Below the pieces are notes generated by a model. It was not told where the DNA came from. It ran no database searches and saw nothing but the letters and a program-made list of their open reading frames with translations. A stretch of 64,000 nucleotides of DNA from Lycocorax pyrrhopterus obiensis. Taxonomy: Eukaryota > Chordata > Aves > Passeriformes > Paradisaeidae. Below, piece by piece: positions 13,017 to 24,810 of this stretch; position 1 is the first letter of the stretch; every line of letters starts with the position of its first letter. A program made the translations under genes and the position numbers. The DNA is taken from the NCBI GenBank assembly GCA_014706295.1, contig JACSVZ010000012.1, positions 12,766,227 to 12,830,226 of the forward strand, written 5' to 3'.

Positions 13017-14157
13017 CTGGAACGTGTAAACAACATAAAACCACACACTGAGGAGTCTGGGCCATGAAAAGCTGACAATGCCCAAAACCTTTTAAAAGGA
13101 AGTGTTCTGCCACAGTAGCAAAAGTTGCACTGTCCCATTGCTGTGAAGTTTTATTGGTTCACAAACACAGACAAGCTCCAAGACATGCACCCATTCACAG
13201 CATCTGATATTTATAGATTTGTGGGGTTTTCCCTTTTTTATATAACTTCAAAAGCCAACTCCCCTCTGGTTTTAAGCCTGCGGAAAACTTAATGGCCAAA
13301 TGTAAACAAAATTTCAGCAAAACTTGAGTCTTCCATTAATTATTCTTCAGTTAATTCCTACAGGTAATTAGCATCAAATCGGGCTTCAGTTTTCCTTCTC
13401 CCTTCTGATTTTTTTTCCCCCGAATCTCAATATTTTAACTTTACATTCAGCCAAGTATTAAAGCACAAGTTTCTGTCTTCTGCCCCCTCCCTCGTCCCCA
13501 GGTGAAACATAATTACTTGTATGCAATGCAGGTACAGCACATATGAATATATGCCAAAGTAACTTGCGCATACATTCACTTCAGTGATACCAAAATATTT
13601 TATTCATGCATACGAAAGAATGCTCTTTCTAGCTCGGTGAGCTTTTTAGGAGTTATTAGCAGGAATGTGTCATATGCCTAATGAAATTTATTTCAAGGTA
13701 GAAGAGATTTAAAAAAAAAAAAGTAAAATAAATTCTGAGAACTAATTCTGTAGACAGTCACAGAATTATAACTTCAAGATTCATCAAAATATCTTCAAAA
13801 TGAAGATTTGAAAAAATCTCCCAATAAAAATATAATTTATTTGCAACAGCAATCATGTTTATACCCAGTAATACAGGGATAGGAGATGTGGCAGTTCAAG
13901 ATGGAACACGCTGGCAAAAAAGACACAGTGTAGTAAAAGCTTTTTTTAGCACCCTGCCTTACCAGGTATTGCAGCACAGAAAATACACTATCCATGTCCC
14001 TCCTGTGTATTCAGCATATGTAAAAGTCATGCAGCAGAACACGTTGACACTTCAGTGGGAGGTCAAATTATTGTTTTGGCACTTCTGTCACGCCTGTCAC
14101 TTCAATTCCACTTCATCAAATTACAGATTGCTAGATAGAGTTGGATTAAGGGGAAAG

Positions 14158-14176
14158 ACAGACACACACACACACA
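14158..14176. repeat. Short (CA)n microsatellite
   Basis: About nine near-perfect AC dinucleotides. A second, more interrupted CA-rich stretch lies near 14692-14720. Confidence 0.85.
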
Positions 14177-15760
14177 GAGGAGCAACTGTCACCACTTCAG
14201 TTGTGAAATCCCATAATTGCATGTCAGTGACAGCAAGAACAAGAGAGCAGTAATAGGGCTGACATTATGAGCATTCAAATACCAGGAAACTTTGCAGCAA
14301 GACTTTGCACTCTGTCAAGCCACATGCCAGGAAATGGACTGGATTTCTGAGCAATTCCTCACATTAGAATTGCCAATATTTATTAGGCTGACTAATGCAG
14401 TGTCTTAAGTTCCAGGGCAACTTTCAGCTCCCTGTTTTTCCGGGAGTATTGCTGTTATTTGAAAAGAACATAAAACTAAGACAACGGAGAATAAAATCAT
14501 TTGATTACAAAATATCACTAAGAGTAGTATGAATAACAATAAATATTGCCTAAACAACGTAGGTTATGGGTTTGATTCTTGAAATTCTAAAACTTTCTGA
14601 GTTTTAGGATCCTCGGAATGCAACAGATCTTGAATTCAAATAATTGTGATGGAATCAGCCATGAATTTCAAGTAAATTTTCTGGTAATAAACACACAAAC
14701 AACACACCACACACACACGCCCCTTAGATAACTTTACCCTTTTGTAGAAATTGGGGAAACTTCCAGCTCTGTACTGAGGAAGGCTCAAGAGGCGTCACAG
14801 AAATCTGACTTACATGAGCTGAGATGTCAGGGGAAACATCTGCTGTGCTGTGACAGGAGGATGCTATTCCTGGAGCAGCTCATTATTCCCCCTCTGGGCT
14901 ACTCCCCCTGGTTCCTGAATTCTGTAACCCTCCACACTTTGTGTGGTCCTGTCCTGCAATGGTTCAACACCACCTGGTACTGTTTGCACCACAGTGAAAG
15001 AGGCAGGAGAAACAGGAATCATTTGTTCATTCTGTCACACACCAGAAGGGCCATTAACATTCAAAAATTCCTTAGATCCCTCTAAATCTATACCCAAATA
15101 CAATTTAAACTCTTCCTTACCAATCCATTTGAGTCTATGATCTTCCCTCAGAAGAAAAAATAATTTCTTTTAATGTGAGCAAAAATGCATCTCAATAATC
15201 TACACAATTACGCAGATTGCACGATGCCTTCACAAGGGAATAAAAATGACATTTATTCCTATTCACTGCTAGCGAGCCCCTAAACAGCAGCAAAAGGGAT
15301 TCCCATGAAAGGAAACAGTGTAATAACAAAGCCACATCCATTATGCCAGTAGTTGACTTAGTCCCTCCATGGTGCTTAGCAGCTCCCCACTGATACCCTT
15401 ATTAATTCCATTCTACAGTAATCTGAAGAAGATTTGAGAAATTGGATAAATATTTTCTCCAAAAAAAAAAAATTCCCTTAAACTTCTGTGAAAAACATCT
15501 TTATATGATCACTATGTACAAATTTAAAAAAAACCCCAAACCTGCAAGAAGCCATTGACTAGACAAAGCAAAAATATTTGTAATGCTGTTTCTTTTTCTG
15601 CTCATTTTGGCTCAGACACACTTTATAACCTTGCCTACATCTGCCTTTCACACTTCTACTTCCCCATATGTAACTCAAGCCATATAACTGTAAGCACTTT
15701 CCTCATAGGTGTTTTTAATTTGTTTGTAAAGTAATTTGAGATCCACTGACAGAAGGTACT

Positions 15761-15782
15761 AAAAAAAAAAAAAAAAAAAAAA
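15761..15782. repeat. Poly-A tract of 22 bases
   Basis: Uninterrupted A run. The sequence upstream is not a recognisable retroposed transcript, so the origin of the tract is unclear. Confidence 0.92.
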
Positions 15783-18700
15783 TTATAAAATATTTTCCAC
15801 AGCAGGCAGAGAAAAGGAAAGGCATTGATGCCCAGCCCATATCCCACAGCAGGTAACAGGGAGTTATAGAACATTATGTCACTCCAGGGAACTTTCCTAA
15901 CTTCCTGACCTATCAGGTTACTGCCCTAATGCACTCCCAAAAACTCGACAGCTCTCATAAAGCTCTGCGCTCCTGCTCTGAACTGGGAAGTTTTTAAGTC
16001 AAGATGCATCTCAAAAACGTTGTCTCCACGAGCCCCTTCCCTTCTCCAGAAGGGAAAATGCAGCAGGAGACCCTGGGTGACCTTGAGCCCCTCGCTAATG
16101 GTGCTGAGCTGCTGCTGAACGGGGGCATTTTGCTGCCTGCAAGGAACAGGCAGGAGAATGTCACTGCACATTACAGCCAGCGCAGCCCCATTAGGGGAAG
16201 AATAAACTGAAATAAAACAGAAATGAAACAGCCAGAGCTAAAGAATAAAACATTCCCAGCATAGTAAAAACGAGCTGAGGCAAAGTTATCCAGCACAGAA
16301 AGGTCACTGTGAGTTAACTTTCAGTTTGTGGTGTCAGTTTTCCATTTCAGGTGGAAATGACACACAAAGGATGTCAGAGGAGACAACTTTATATCAGAGT
16401 TTTGCTTTAACAGCATTGCCATGAATTAATCTGATGATATGACAATTACAGAGTAAAACAAAATATGTCCTATGTGCTCTGTTCAGATCTCAAAGAGAGA
16501 GCAGGACTGAGAGAAATCTTATCTACAGTTTCTTTTTCTTTTTATAGTTTTGAAGACTACTGTTTGAAGCAAGTCCCATATAAACATATAAAAAAAACCC
16601 AAAAACAAAACAAACAAAAACTGCTCAGACCAAGTAAAGATGAAATAAAAAGCAAATAAGATTTATGAGGGGCAAGTTTGTCAGGTAATGGGAGATGATG
16701 GAGCTGGGTAAGACCAGCACCAACAAAAAGGCTGTACACATTAGAAGTCTTCTTAGAGACAGATTATGGTTTGGTTATATCAAATGGAAGGGTTTCAAAG
16801 GAATCCACGTGCTCTCCCTCCTGGCAAAATGGCCAATATCCTTATTAATTGCCCTCCACCAGAACCGTTTTGTTTGTGTCCAACACACAGAGTTATATCA
16901 GAAAACATGGGTAGAAGGAAAAACAACCTGACCATCTGTCGTCGTCCTTGTGATAGCAAAACATCACACAGGCTTTGAAATCACGACTCACATTCCAAAA
17001 CATCACGTGGCTAGCTGCAGACATCACTGTATTTTTACAAAAATCACACTTGGTCTGTTTTTAACAGGTTTCTTCCCATGACAATTTAAGGGTCACTTTT
17101 CTACATATGTTCCTTTGAGAAGTAAAGCTGAGCCATTTCTGTGATCACACGATTCACTAAACACCCAGTATTGTGATGTTCAGAATGGTGGTATGAGATC
17201 CATACAAGAAAGTTCGGGAGTGGCAAATGCAGAAAAAAGTACTCACTATGCAGGGAATGAGTTGTACGTGCACTTGTGGGTCCTCTGCTGGGAATGGTAA
17301 AGGCAATTTAGTAATGCCTAACCACCCAGGCCAGAGAGAGCAGACTGTGCATGACTTGTCACCTGCATTCTCAAACCTGGGAGCTTTTAGCCTTGCAGAA
17401 AATAAATAAAAATCTTACATGAAAACGTCAGTTGAAGACAATGGAAGGAGAGACAGATCACAGCGATGAGGTGGTTACGATAATTAACTGCTATTTTGTA
17501 ATTTACAGAATAATAGATTTCAAAATAATAAGTGCAGTTATTAAATTTGAGTTTGCCTCCAGGCGATGCTTTGGTCATGGTTACATAAATTTCTACTTCA
17601 GAAATTACAGATTAGGAAACTTCAGGAAAAAAAGGAACAGAAGAAAAGGCACCTTGCAGGTTTGTCTTTTGTGGTTAACTGGGAGAATTCCCCATCAATT
17701 ACTAATGATATAGTTCATTAGTAGTATATTTCATTATGGAAGTGCAAATTATTAGATACTAATGATGCATGCCCTAATTGCAGTAGTTTGTCTTGATTTC
17801 AAGTTAGAGGAAATAAAAATATTTATTTACAATGTTTCAGGTTTATGAATTACATTGAACTCTTAATGGATGCTTTCAACAAACGTGAAACAATGCATTA
17901 GCATTAACCAAGATTGATGTATCTGTATTTGATGATCACTGGTAACCCTCTCCCCGGACTGGAAAGAACAACTGCCACTTAAACTTGGTGGAAGCTTCAG
18001 TTTTGGGACCAAACACAGAAAAGATGAAACGTATCATGCAACAACAGGTGTTTATCACACTTCTGCCCTTTCAAAGTGCTTCCACAAAATAACAGAAGGA
18101 AGAAGAAAAATTGAGGGGTTTTCTAGACAATCCTTTCTGCTAATTGCAGTCTCTGCATATGAAAGCTGGATATCCTGAGTCAGTGAAGGATGTAGGAAAC
18201 CAGCCCAGCTCAGAGCAGTCACTGTGAGTCACAAGCAGTCACAAGAGAAAGTATCAGACACACATCTCCTGTAATTCTCACTGAAATACAAACCATAATA
18301 TCATACACCATTAAAAACCCCTCAGTTTACTGGCAACAGGCTGGTGCCTCTACTAGATAAAAGGCAAGTTGCAATTCAAGGAAGAAGAAACACAGCACAT
18401 TAATAAATTGTTGTCCAAAGCTTGTCAGGCCCCCAACACCTTTTCCTGTAATTCACATTGCAAAAAGAACTTCTGGGCTGCGCAGTTTTAGTAGTTGCTA
18501 CCAGCATCAAAAAAAGTCAAAACTTGGGGTTTAGAAGGAAGGTCTCAGCCTGGATTTTAGCACACCCTGAAAGAACATGAACCTAAATGGAAGTACCTGG
18601 AGAGTTTGGTAAAAGCTAAGAACCTGCAGCCCCAGTGGGACAGAGGGAGTACCAGCTGACGTTAAAGACTTTAAATCACAAGTCATGTGCTCAACACTTC

Positions 18701-19421
18701 CTCAAACTTAGTTACTACTTGACACAGAAATACCCTAAGCACAGATCTAGTAATCCAGATTTTCAAATTTCAGGAGCAACAGATATTTAAACAAATCATG
18801 TTACTGTCTTCAAAACTGGATTAATATTTATTTCTGACAATTTAAATTTTTTTTAGGCTGAAGGTTTCTTGGTGAAGCCTTTGGTTTTTGGGTAGTTTTT
18901 ACCATGAGTAAGGTGAAGAACGCAACTGAAAACATATTTTGTACTTGGTTTATATTTGTCCAGAGAAAATAAAACTGGAAACATTTGTTTTAATCAACCC
19001 TTTAAAAGAAAAAAAAAGTTTCAAAGGTACTATTTATAGAGCAAGAAAAAACAGTCATCTCGCTGTCTAACAAATATTTAACATGGTATGCCAACTTTAT
19101 CATGAAAGACACACAATAACTTTCTTAATCATGTAAATTAAGAATAGGAAGTGCAACTGCCTTTTAAACTTGTTGTAGTATAAAGAGATTAACACTATAA
19201 TTCCCTTCTGAAAAAGCAGTTATTCAAATTTCTAACAAGTGTATTCAATAGAGTAAGACTGTTTTGTCCCCATTAAAGTAAAAATACATGAACACATACA
19301 CATGTAAAGAACTATAAAATAATTTCACATGGTTTAATTAAACCAAAAACCCAAACAACAACCAGAGAAAATCCCAGCTACTAGAGTTGCCTGACAAATC
19401 ACATTAAAACAAGCCACTTAC

Positions 19422-19469
19422 TTTTCTGTCCTCAGGTTCTACACCAGAACTGCACTCTGCTTTAGTGTC
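19422..19469 (-). other. Best exon candidate: 48-bp minus-strand micro-exon
   Basis: On the minus strand the sequence TTCTCTGTTTGTGCTTTCAG, a good pyrimidine tract and 3' splice site, leads into a 48-bp segment. It ends in AGAAAA followed by GTAAGTGG, a near-consensus 5' splice site. The length is exactly 16 codons. Frame 1 is open and reads DTKAECSSGVEPEDRK; the other two frames hit stops inside the segment. A symmetric phase 0-0 cassette of this size, acidic and polar, is typical of alternatively spliced micro-exons that insert a short disordered loop. I do not recognise the peptide and cannot name a gene. The host gene would run right to left, with its neighbouring exons outside this window or unrecognised. 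It could instead be a long non-coding RNA exon or chance. Confidence 0.38.
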
Positions 19470-20597
19470 CTGAAAGCACAAACAGAGAAGCCCGTGTCAC
19501 AAAGCACATTGACCAGCACTGGGGAATAACTCAGGCTGAAGAGATGTTATTTTTGTACACAGTGTGTATTTAAATATACAATGTTTAGTATTGTACCTTT
19601 AGGTGAAGCTTATTAAACTTTACTACAGGAATAAATTTAAAGACAGGGTTGAAAGAACACAAAAAAAACCCCAAGCCTATTTAAATACAGTGTAGTCAGC
19701 TCTTAAGAAAAAAATATGATTTTATAGTACACATTTTCTTTTTTACTTCCATCCTGAGGAAAATATATTTCTTGCTCCCTTTTTTTTTTTAATAAACTGG
19801 TGATGGAAACTGAAAGAAATATAAAGGTAAGCTAAAGAGGAAAAACTGCTCAACCTGCTGTCTGTTACCAAGTGCTAACTAGGATTTGATAGATATTTGT
19901 GTCTGAATCTCATTGCAACGTGCAAGAGCAGCAAAGCATCCATTTATGATAAACATGTAAATGTGTGGGTGCAGACTTGTACACATGTGGGTATTTTGGA
20001 CATGTTTTCTTCAGGAATGAAACAAATTATCTTAAACATAATGACACCCAACACAGGGTCCTTTTATTCCTAAGGTATTTTGACTCGTTGAACCTATGGA
20101 TTTTTGTACTGAAGACATGCAGAGATAACAGTTATCACAAAAAATTTTACTCCGAAATGCATTTATTGCTTCACATTCACCCTTTTTACAACTGCTGGAA
20201 ACTGAGTAAACCAATACAATTCAAGTCACTTCACTGTAGACAAGTGACCTACTAATTTTCTTTTGAACTTTACTATTCTTGGAAGCAAATTTTACCTAAC
20301 TATTGCAGCTTTAGAGATTTCTATTGGGAAAAGAATAACGTATGGAGGAGGGACAATTTTTTGTTAAAAGTATTTCCCCAACCTCTCACCCAAGCTGGAC
20401 CTACTCTAATCAGATTTTGGATTATTGGCTAGTTACTTGCACATAAATTCCAAGCTGCAAATCTAAAGCTGATAGCAAATAGCAGCCCCTATTAAAAATG
20501 AAAACAAATTAAAATAAAGAATTTATGTTTCTTCAACAGCATGCCTATTCATCTTAAATGAAGAACTGGTTTTACTTCAAAGCCAAAGACTTCTTAC

Positions 20598-20659
20598 CTG
20601 CACCTATAAAAGATTTTAGAAATTAAATTGTTCAACCAAATAGGATGAAGCAAGGTTTT
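20598..20659 (-). other. Minus-strand exon candidate (62 bp) upstream of the 48-bp micro-exon
   Basis: On the minus strand TTAAAGTATTTTTTTCCAG, a strong 3' splice site, precedes a 62-bp segment. The segment ends AGGTGCAG and is followed by GTAAGAAGTC, a strong 5' splice site. Only one frame is open (it begins KTLLHPIWLNN). Joining this exon in frame to the segment at 19422-19469 would force the latter into a frame with a stop, so the two are not a simple pair of consecutive coding exons. They could be alternative exons, a stop-containing cassette pair, or exons of a non-coding transcript. Both splice sites being good is notable but not proof. Confidence 0.25.
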
Positions 20660-23308
20660 CTGGAAAAAAATACTTTAATTCACAGCAAATTATATTAAAG
20701 GTATTTTCATGAGGCATATCAAGTTGTGTCACTTAAGCAGCACTAAACCATTTGTTATTCTAGCCAGTCTGACATATGAATCAGCACCTCTAATGCTCTT
20801 TATATTCCACCACTTTTCATGGGGAACCAGACTGTACTTTGTGGAATATAACACTGAAAAATTTTCTTTCAAGTGTGACTTACTGGCAGCCAGGCAGTCT
20901 CTCACCATGTCTCCCATGTGGAGGATAAGGAAATACTCTCTCTGCCTACAGGCTCACTTCCTGAGACTGTTTGGGTATTTACATTCACTTCTTTTTGGTG
21001 AGTGAGTGAGGCAAAAAAGCTCTGCTTTTAAAAAGCCTTCTACCTCAGGGGAATGAATTCAAACTTCATTAGCACCAGTGCTCTTCGTGTCCTGGCTATG
21101 CCCTAAGTCACCTTTTGGGAAGAATGTAATGTTCTCTAACATATTTATTGGTTAATCAAAAATGAGTCATATCTTTCCACATTACCAAGGACAAGAGTGG
21201 CTCTGTCTCACACACTGACCTAAATTAGCTGAAAGCAGAATAAAGTAGCTCCTCTCAGACTGTAGTCGTGGCTATTACAGGCTCTCAGTATGATGAATAT
21301 TCCTGAAGTCCCAACAGCACTCTGATCCCTTCTGCTGCCCATGGAATATTCTAGTTTGCTGTTTCACCACTGTCCTTTCCCATTAAAAGCAATTTCTAAG
21401 AAACTCGAGTTCATAAGCATTCATTACCCAATTAAAAAAGCAGTTTTACCAGGATGAAACAAAACTCACCTACCTCCCAGCACAGCTTATCCACCAGGGT
21501 TGTGTGGAGCAGCAAGGAAAGGGCACAAGTGGAGCCTTCAGCCCACAAGGACACAGGTGGGGCCAGCCCATGCTCAATCAGGAATTAAAGAGACAACGAG
21601 CCTCACCTGGAACTGAGACCCTGCCTTTGGCTGAGACCAGCCACCAGGAAGAGATTCGGGCTCAATAGCAAATTACATCGTTTCTATTCTGTGTTTTATC
21701 ACTGAACATTAAACAATCATTTCATCCCTTAGTGTTTGGTTTTCTGTCTAAAGATACGGAAAGTGAATCTTTACAAATTAACCACTGCATCTTTAGCGAT
21801 GAAAACCACATCTGGATGGGTTCAATCTCACTGGATATTGAAGCCAGAAAGCACTTGCTATCTTTGAAATTATGTAAAGTCAGATTTAGCTAAAGAAGTA
21901 GCTGTATGTCTTCAATGTTGGATTTAGACTTCTGCACAAGGGCGAGATAAAAACCAATTAATTTTCTGAAGCAATTAGTGTTGTAATTTTTTAAACCAGT
22001 GAGGCTACTGACTTAATCAAATCTATGTTTAAATGTAAATATTTGAGTATACATCTACATCCTAGATATACCTCTTTTAAAGAATAAATGTACACAGACC
22101 CTAAGCTTTAAAAATCATCCGAATGAATCATCTGTCAATCTCAGGGCAAGAAGGGAAGAAATGAGAATGTTCTTCTCTGGGAGACATCTGTGCTACTTTC
22201 TCTAAGCGCAAAATGAGAAAGTGCTGTCACTTCATATGTGTATTGCAAATTTCCCAGCTCTGTGAATTATTTGAGATGGAGAAGCACCATTGCTGTAAAG
22301 CAACTGTAAAACCCCAGAGATCTGAACAATGTATCAGGCACCTTCTTTAATGTTGTTACATCACAAAAAAAAAGCAAAAACCCAGAAAATCTGTTCCTTC
22401 TGAAGAATTATTTTAGGCAAACTATGTAATGATAGAATATTTCATAGGATGTTTCACGGGAAAGATAGAATTAAATAGAAAGCCCTCTCATCCATTTCAG
22501 TTTAAAACCAACACAATTCCTTTTTTCTCTAGGTGTCACTGCATAACAGCCAATTAAATAACATTATTACAAACAATTAAGAGCTCTGTGTTTTATATAT
22601 TGCCTTTTTGGTCTGTTTTGTTTGGCAGCAGCAACAGGGAAACAAAGCAAGGTTTTCTGCAGGACATCAGGAGCAACACAGGACAAGCATGAGGTTAAGA
22701 GCTGGGATTTTTGAAGCGTAACACACTGGGCTCTTGGGAAGCAAATCTACCACCTTCATTCAACAGTAGCATTCTAAAAATGTTACTGAACAGAGGGAAG
22801 TAAAAGCTCTAGAAAGCAAAAGTAACTATTGGTAGTAGCATGACCCTGCATGATGTTTTGGCTTTAGGATGCAGTAGAAACCTGTCGCTGTTGTGCAGAG
22901 GATGGAGAGAAAGTGACATAGACACGATCCAGGAGGGAATGGAACCATTTATTAATATACAAACTCGTTTCTATATCTTAGTGCTATAAAGTTATTGGTT
23001 CCTTGTTCATTCACCTCTCAGAGCGATCGGCTGAACCCTACAACACCTACTTCAAAATATTTCTTCAGTCGGTATCACAACAATACTGCATAACAATCTG
23101 CACCTGAAAGATAAAGGGACTGGTTTACAAAAGCCTCTAACTGTTTTCAGCCAGCATCCGTGTGAAAGCAAGACTTTCACACGTACGCTGGCAGAAAGCT
23201 GGAAAATCTCTCCATAGCCAAGCTTTCAGCATCCACAGAAACCTGCATAAACTTTATTTTACATAGTTTTTGTAATTCTACATTTAATTTTACCCCTTGA
23301 ATTGCAAG
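20660..23308. other. Non-coding DNA with a GC-richer patch near 21480-21660
   Basis: No coding frame is supported. The patch at about 21480-21660 is more GC-rich than its surroundings. It carries a strong minus-strand donor-like site (GTAG before GTGAGTTTT, about 21474-21480) after a frame open for about 35 codons. The patch might be an old repeat, but I cannot assign it. A strong plus-strand 3' splice-like site (TTCCTTTTTTCTCTAG, ending about 22533) has no matching donor. Confidence 0.6.
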
Positions 23309-23376
23309 CAGGAATAGTGAAATCAGTATCCTGAAGTATTCCTGTTTTCAGGAACAGTGAGATCAGTACCCTGAAG
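23309..23376. repeat. Imperfect tandem duplication, period 40
   Basis: A block beginning CAGGAATAGTGAAATCAGTA is repeated 40 bases later as CAGGAACAGTGAGATCAGTA. The compared 28 bases differ at three positions, all of them transitions. The second copy is partial. This is a small local duplication that has since diverged. Confidence 0.85.
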
Positions 23377-23720
23377 AACCCATTAGTCCTGCTAACACTC
23401 CCCGCACCCCGAGTGCCCGTGTGCTTTATCCCACACTGTGCAGTTCGCTCTCTCCCCGCCATCCCATCCCCATTTCCTCTGCTGCCCCGTCCTGCCAGCA
23501 CAGGCTGCCAGAAACCAACCACCCAAAACAACCACAAGGAACAAGAAACTTTAGACATTATCTGAATTTCCAACAGCCTTTCTTTCCTCGCGTGGACGTA
23601 AGGCGGTACAAAAGGCAATTCCTGAATTCCTGTGTGCACGCCCCACTCCCACGGCCCAGGGGGAGGAAAGATGAGCCTCTGGAATTCCAGCTGTCCCAGT
23701 GTTCCCTCGGTTAGGTTTTT
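23377..23720. other. GC-rich patch, possible regulatory DNA
   Basis: Base composition rises sharply relative to the flanks, with runs of C and several CpG dinucleotides (around 23405-23420, 23590-23610 and 23650-23660). A 179-codon minus-strand frame (23259-23798) spans it but shows no domain, and its length is helped by the low density of AT-rich stop codons. I see no TATA box or initiator that would justify a promoter call. It may be a weak CpG-containing regulatory element or simply a GC-rich stretch. Confidence 0.4.
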
Positions 23721-24788
23721 CTGTAATATCAAGGATGAGCAGTAGGTGGAAGCAAATAACCTTGTAAAATCCTGTTCAGCTTCCCGTGAAAGATGCACCT
23801 ATTGCTGGTCAGGTGTTTTACACGTGTCCTTGGCACCCCAACAGGTGCCAACAAATAATGTGATTTTTTTCACAATATTGGCTTCCAGTTTCATAAACCA
23901 GCCAGTAGTTTAGAGATAAAAGGTGGTTTGCATCGTTTGGGGGTTTTTCAGGTTTGAAATTAGTACAACTGAAATGGAGTCCTTTTAATGACTAAAGCAT
24001 TCATAAAGGTAACACGATCTCAAACAAAATAAGAAAATAAATATACACATATAGAAAATTTAAAAGTGCACAGTCAAATTCTAGGTTATTAATTTTTCTG
24101 GATATTTTTATTGACTGCTTAAATATATCAAAGCCCTGAATTATTGAGGAAAATACTTAATGTTTTTCCCTATCCGTTGGCCATTATATTTCATTATTGC
24201 TGCTAACAAACAGGCTGCCAGCAGAAGAATTCATTTGAATTTCATATTAGTTCTATTTCATCCATCCCAGGGAACAAATTAACCACACAGTAATACTTAC
24301 TGAAGAAGAAAATAAATGAAAAATGAAACCTTAGAATGTGACATTCAAGTCTTCACTAAGTTTGTCCCCAGCAACTGAAGGACTCAGGCAGAAGCCTCAT
24401 CAAATTAACAAACCAATTCAAGGATTTGAATGGCTTCAACAGTTGCAATGTTAAAGATGGAGGAGAGGAGCTTTATTTTGAAAGAAATAGCTTCGTCTCT
24501 ATTTACTAACATTTGTGGACCAAGAGGTTTGTGTCTACAAGCTCAAACAAGGAGAAAACTGGGCCATCTGCACCTATTTCTGATGCCTCAGGGCAGCCTA
24601 GGGGCTGTTTGAGTAGAGTCAAAAAGGAAACAACCCATCTGATCACGGATTTAAAATCAGACTTCTCAAGATTTTAGGGAGCTTTCTTGTCTTGTTTCTA
24701 GATAAAAGCAGACATACTGTAAGAGGAAGGTTTGCAAAACTCTTGGAAACTGAACTGACAAATTTTATAATAAAAAAATTACTGCTTA

Positions 24789-24810
24789 TAAAAATACTGC
24801 AGTATTTTTA
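24789..24810. repeat. Second perfect 22-bp palindrome, PstI-type centre
   Basis: The left arm TAAAAATACTG is followed directly by its exact reverse complement CAGTATTTTTA. Symmetry breaks immediately outside. As at 10546-10567 there is no spacer, and the arms are AT-rich away from the central CTGCAG. Confidence 0.95.

Larger units (their letters stand above)
10568..19421. other. Non-coding DNA, no gene recognised
   Basis: Frames at 11647-12063 (138 codons, plus) and 13855-14253 (132 codons, plus) are the longest. They have no motif, no family resemblance and low-complexity or mixed composition, so I treat them as chance. The region contains CA-rich simple repeats, an A22 tract and one minus-strand exon-like segment at 12984-13016. 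Two tandem telomere-like hexamers near 11585 sit in unrelated sequence. Confidence 0.65.

Noticed and set aside
16004..16210. 68-codon plus-strand frame with GDLEPLANGAELLLNGGILL
   Set aside because: Protein-like in appearance but short, overlapped by an equally long minus frame, and without splice sites or a known family.
20581..20604. Possible six-base micro-exon (GTGCAG) between TTTTATAG and GTAAGAAG on the minus strand
   Set aside because: The AG falls inside the better-bounded 62-bp candidate. A six-base exon would need transcript evidence.
22517..22534. Strong plus-strand 3' splice-like site TTCCTTTTTTCTCTAG
   Set aside because: No donor and no open frame follow, so it is likely a chance pyrimidine tract.
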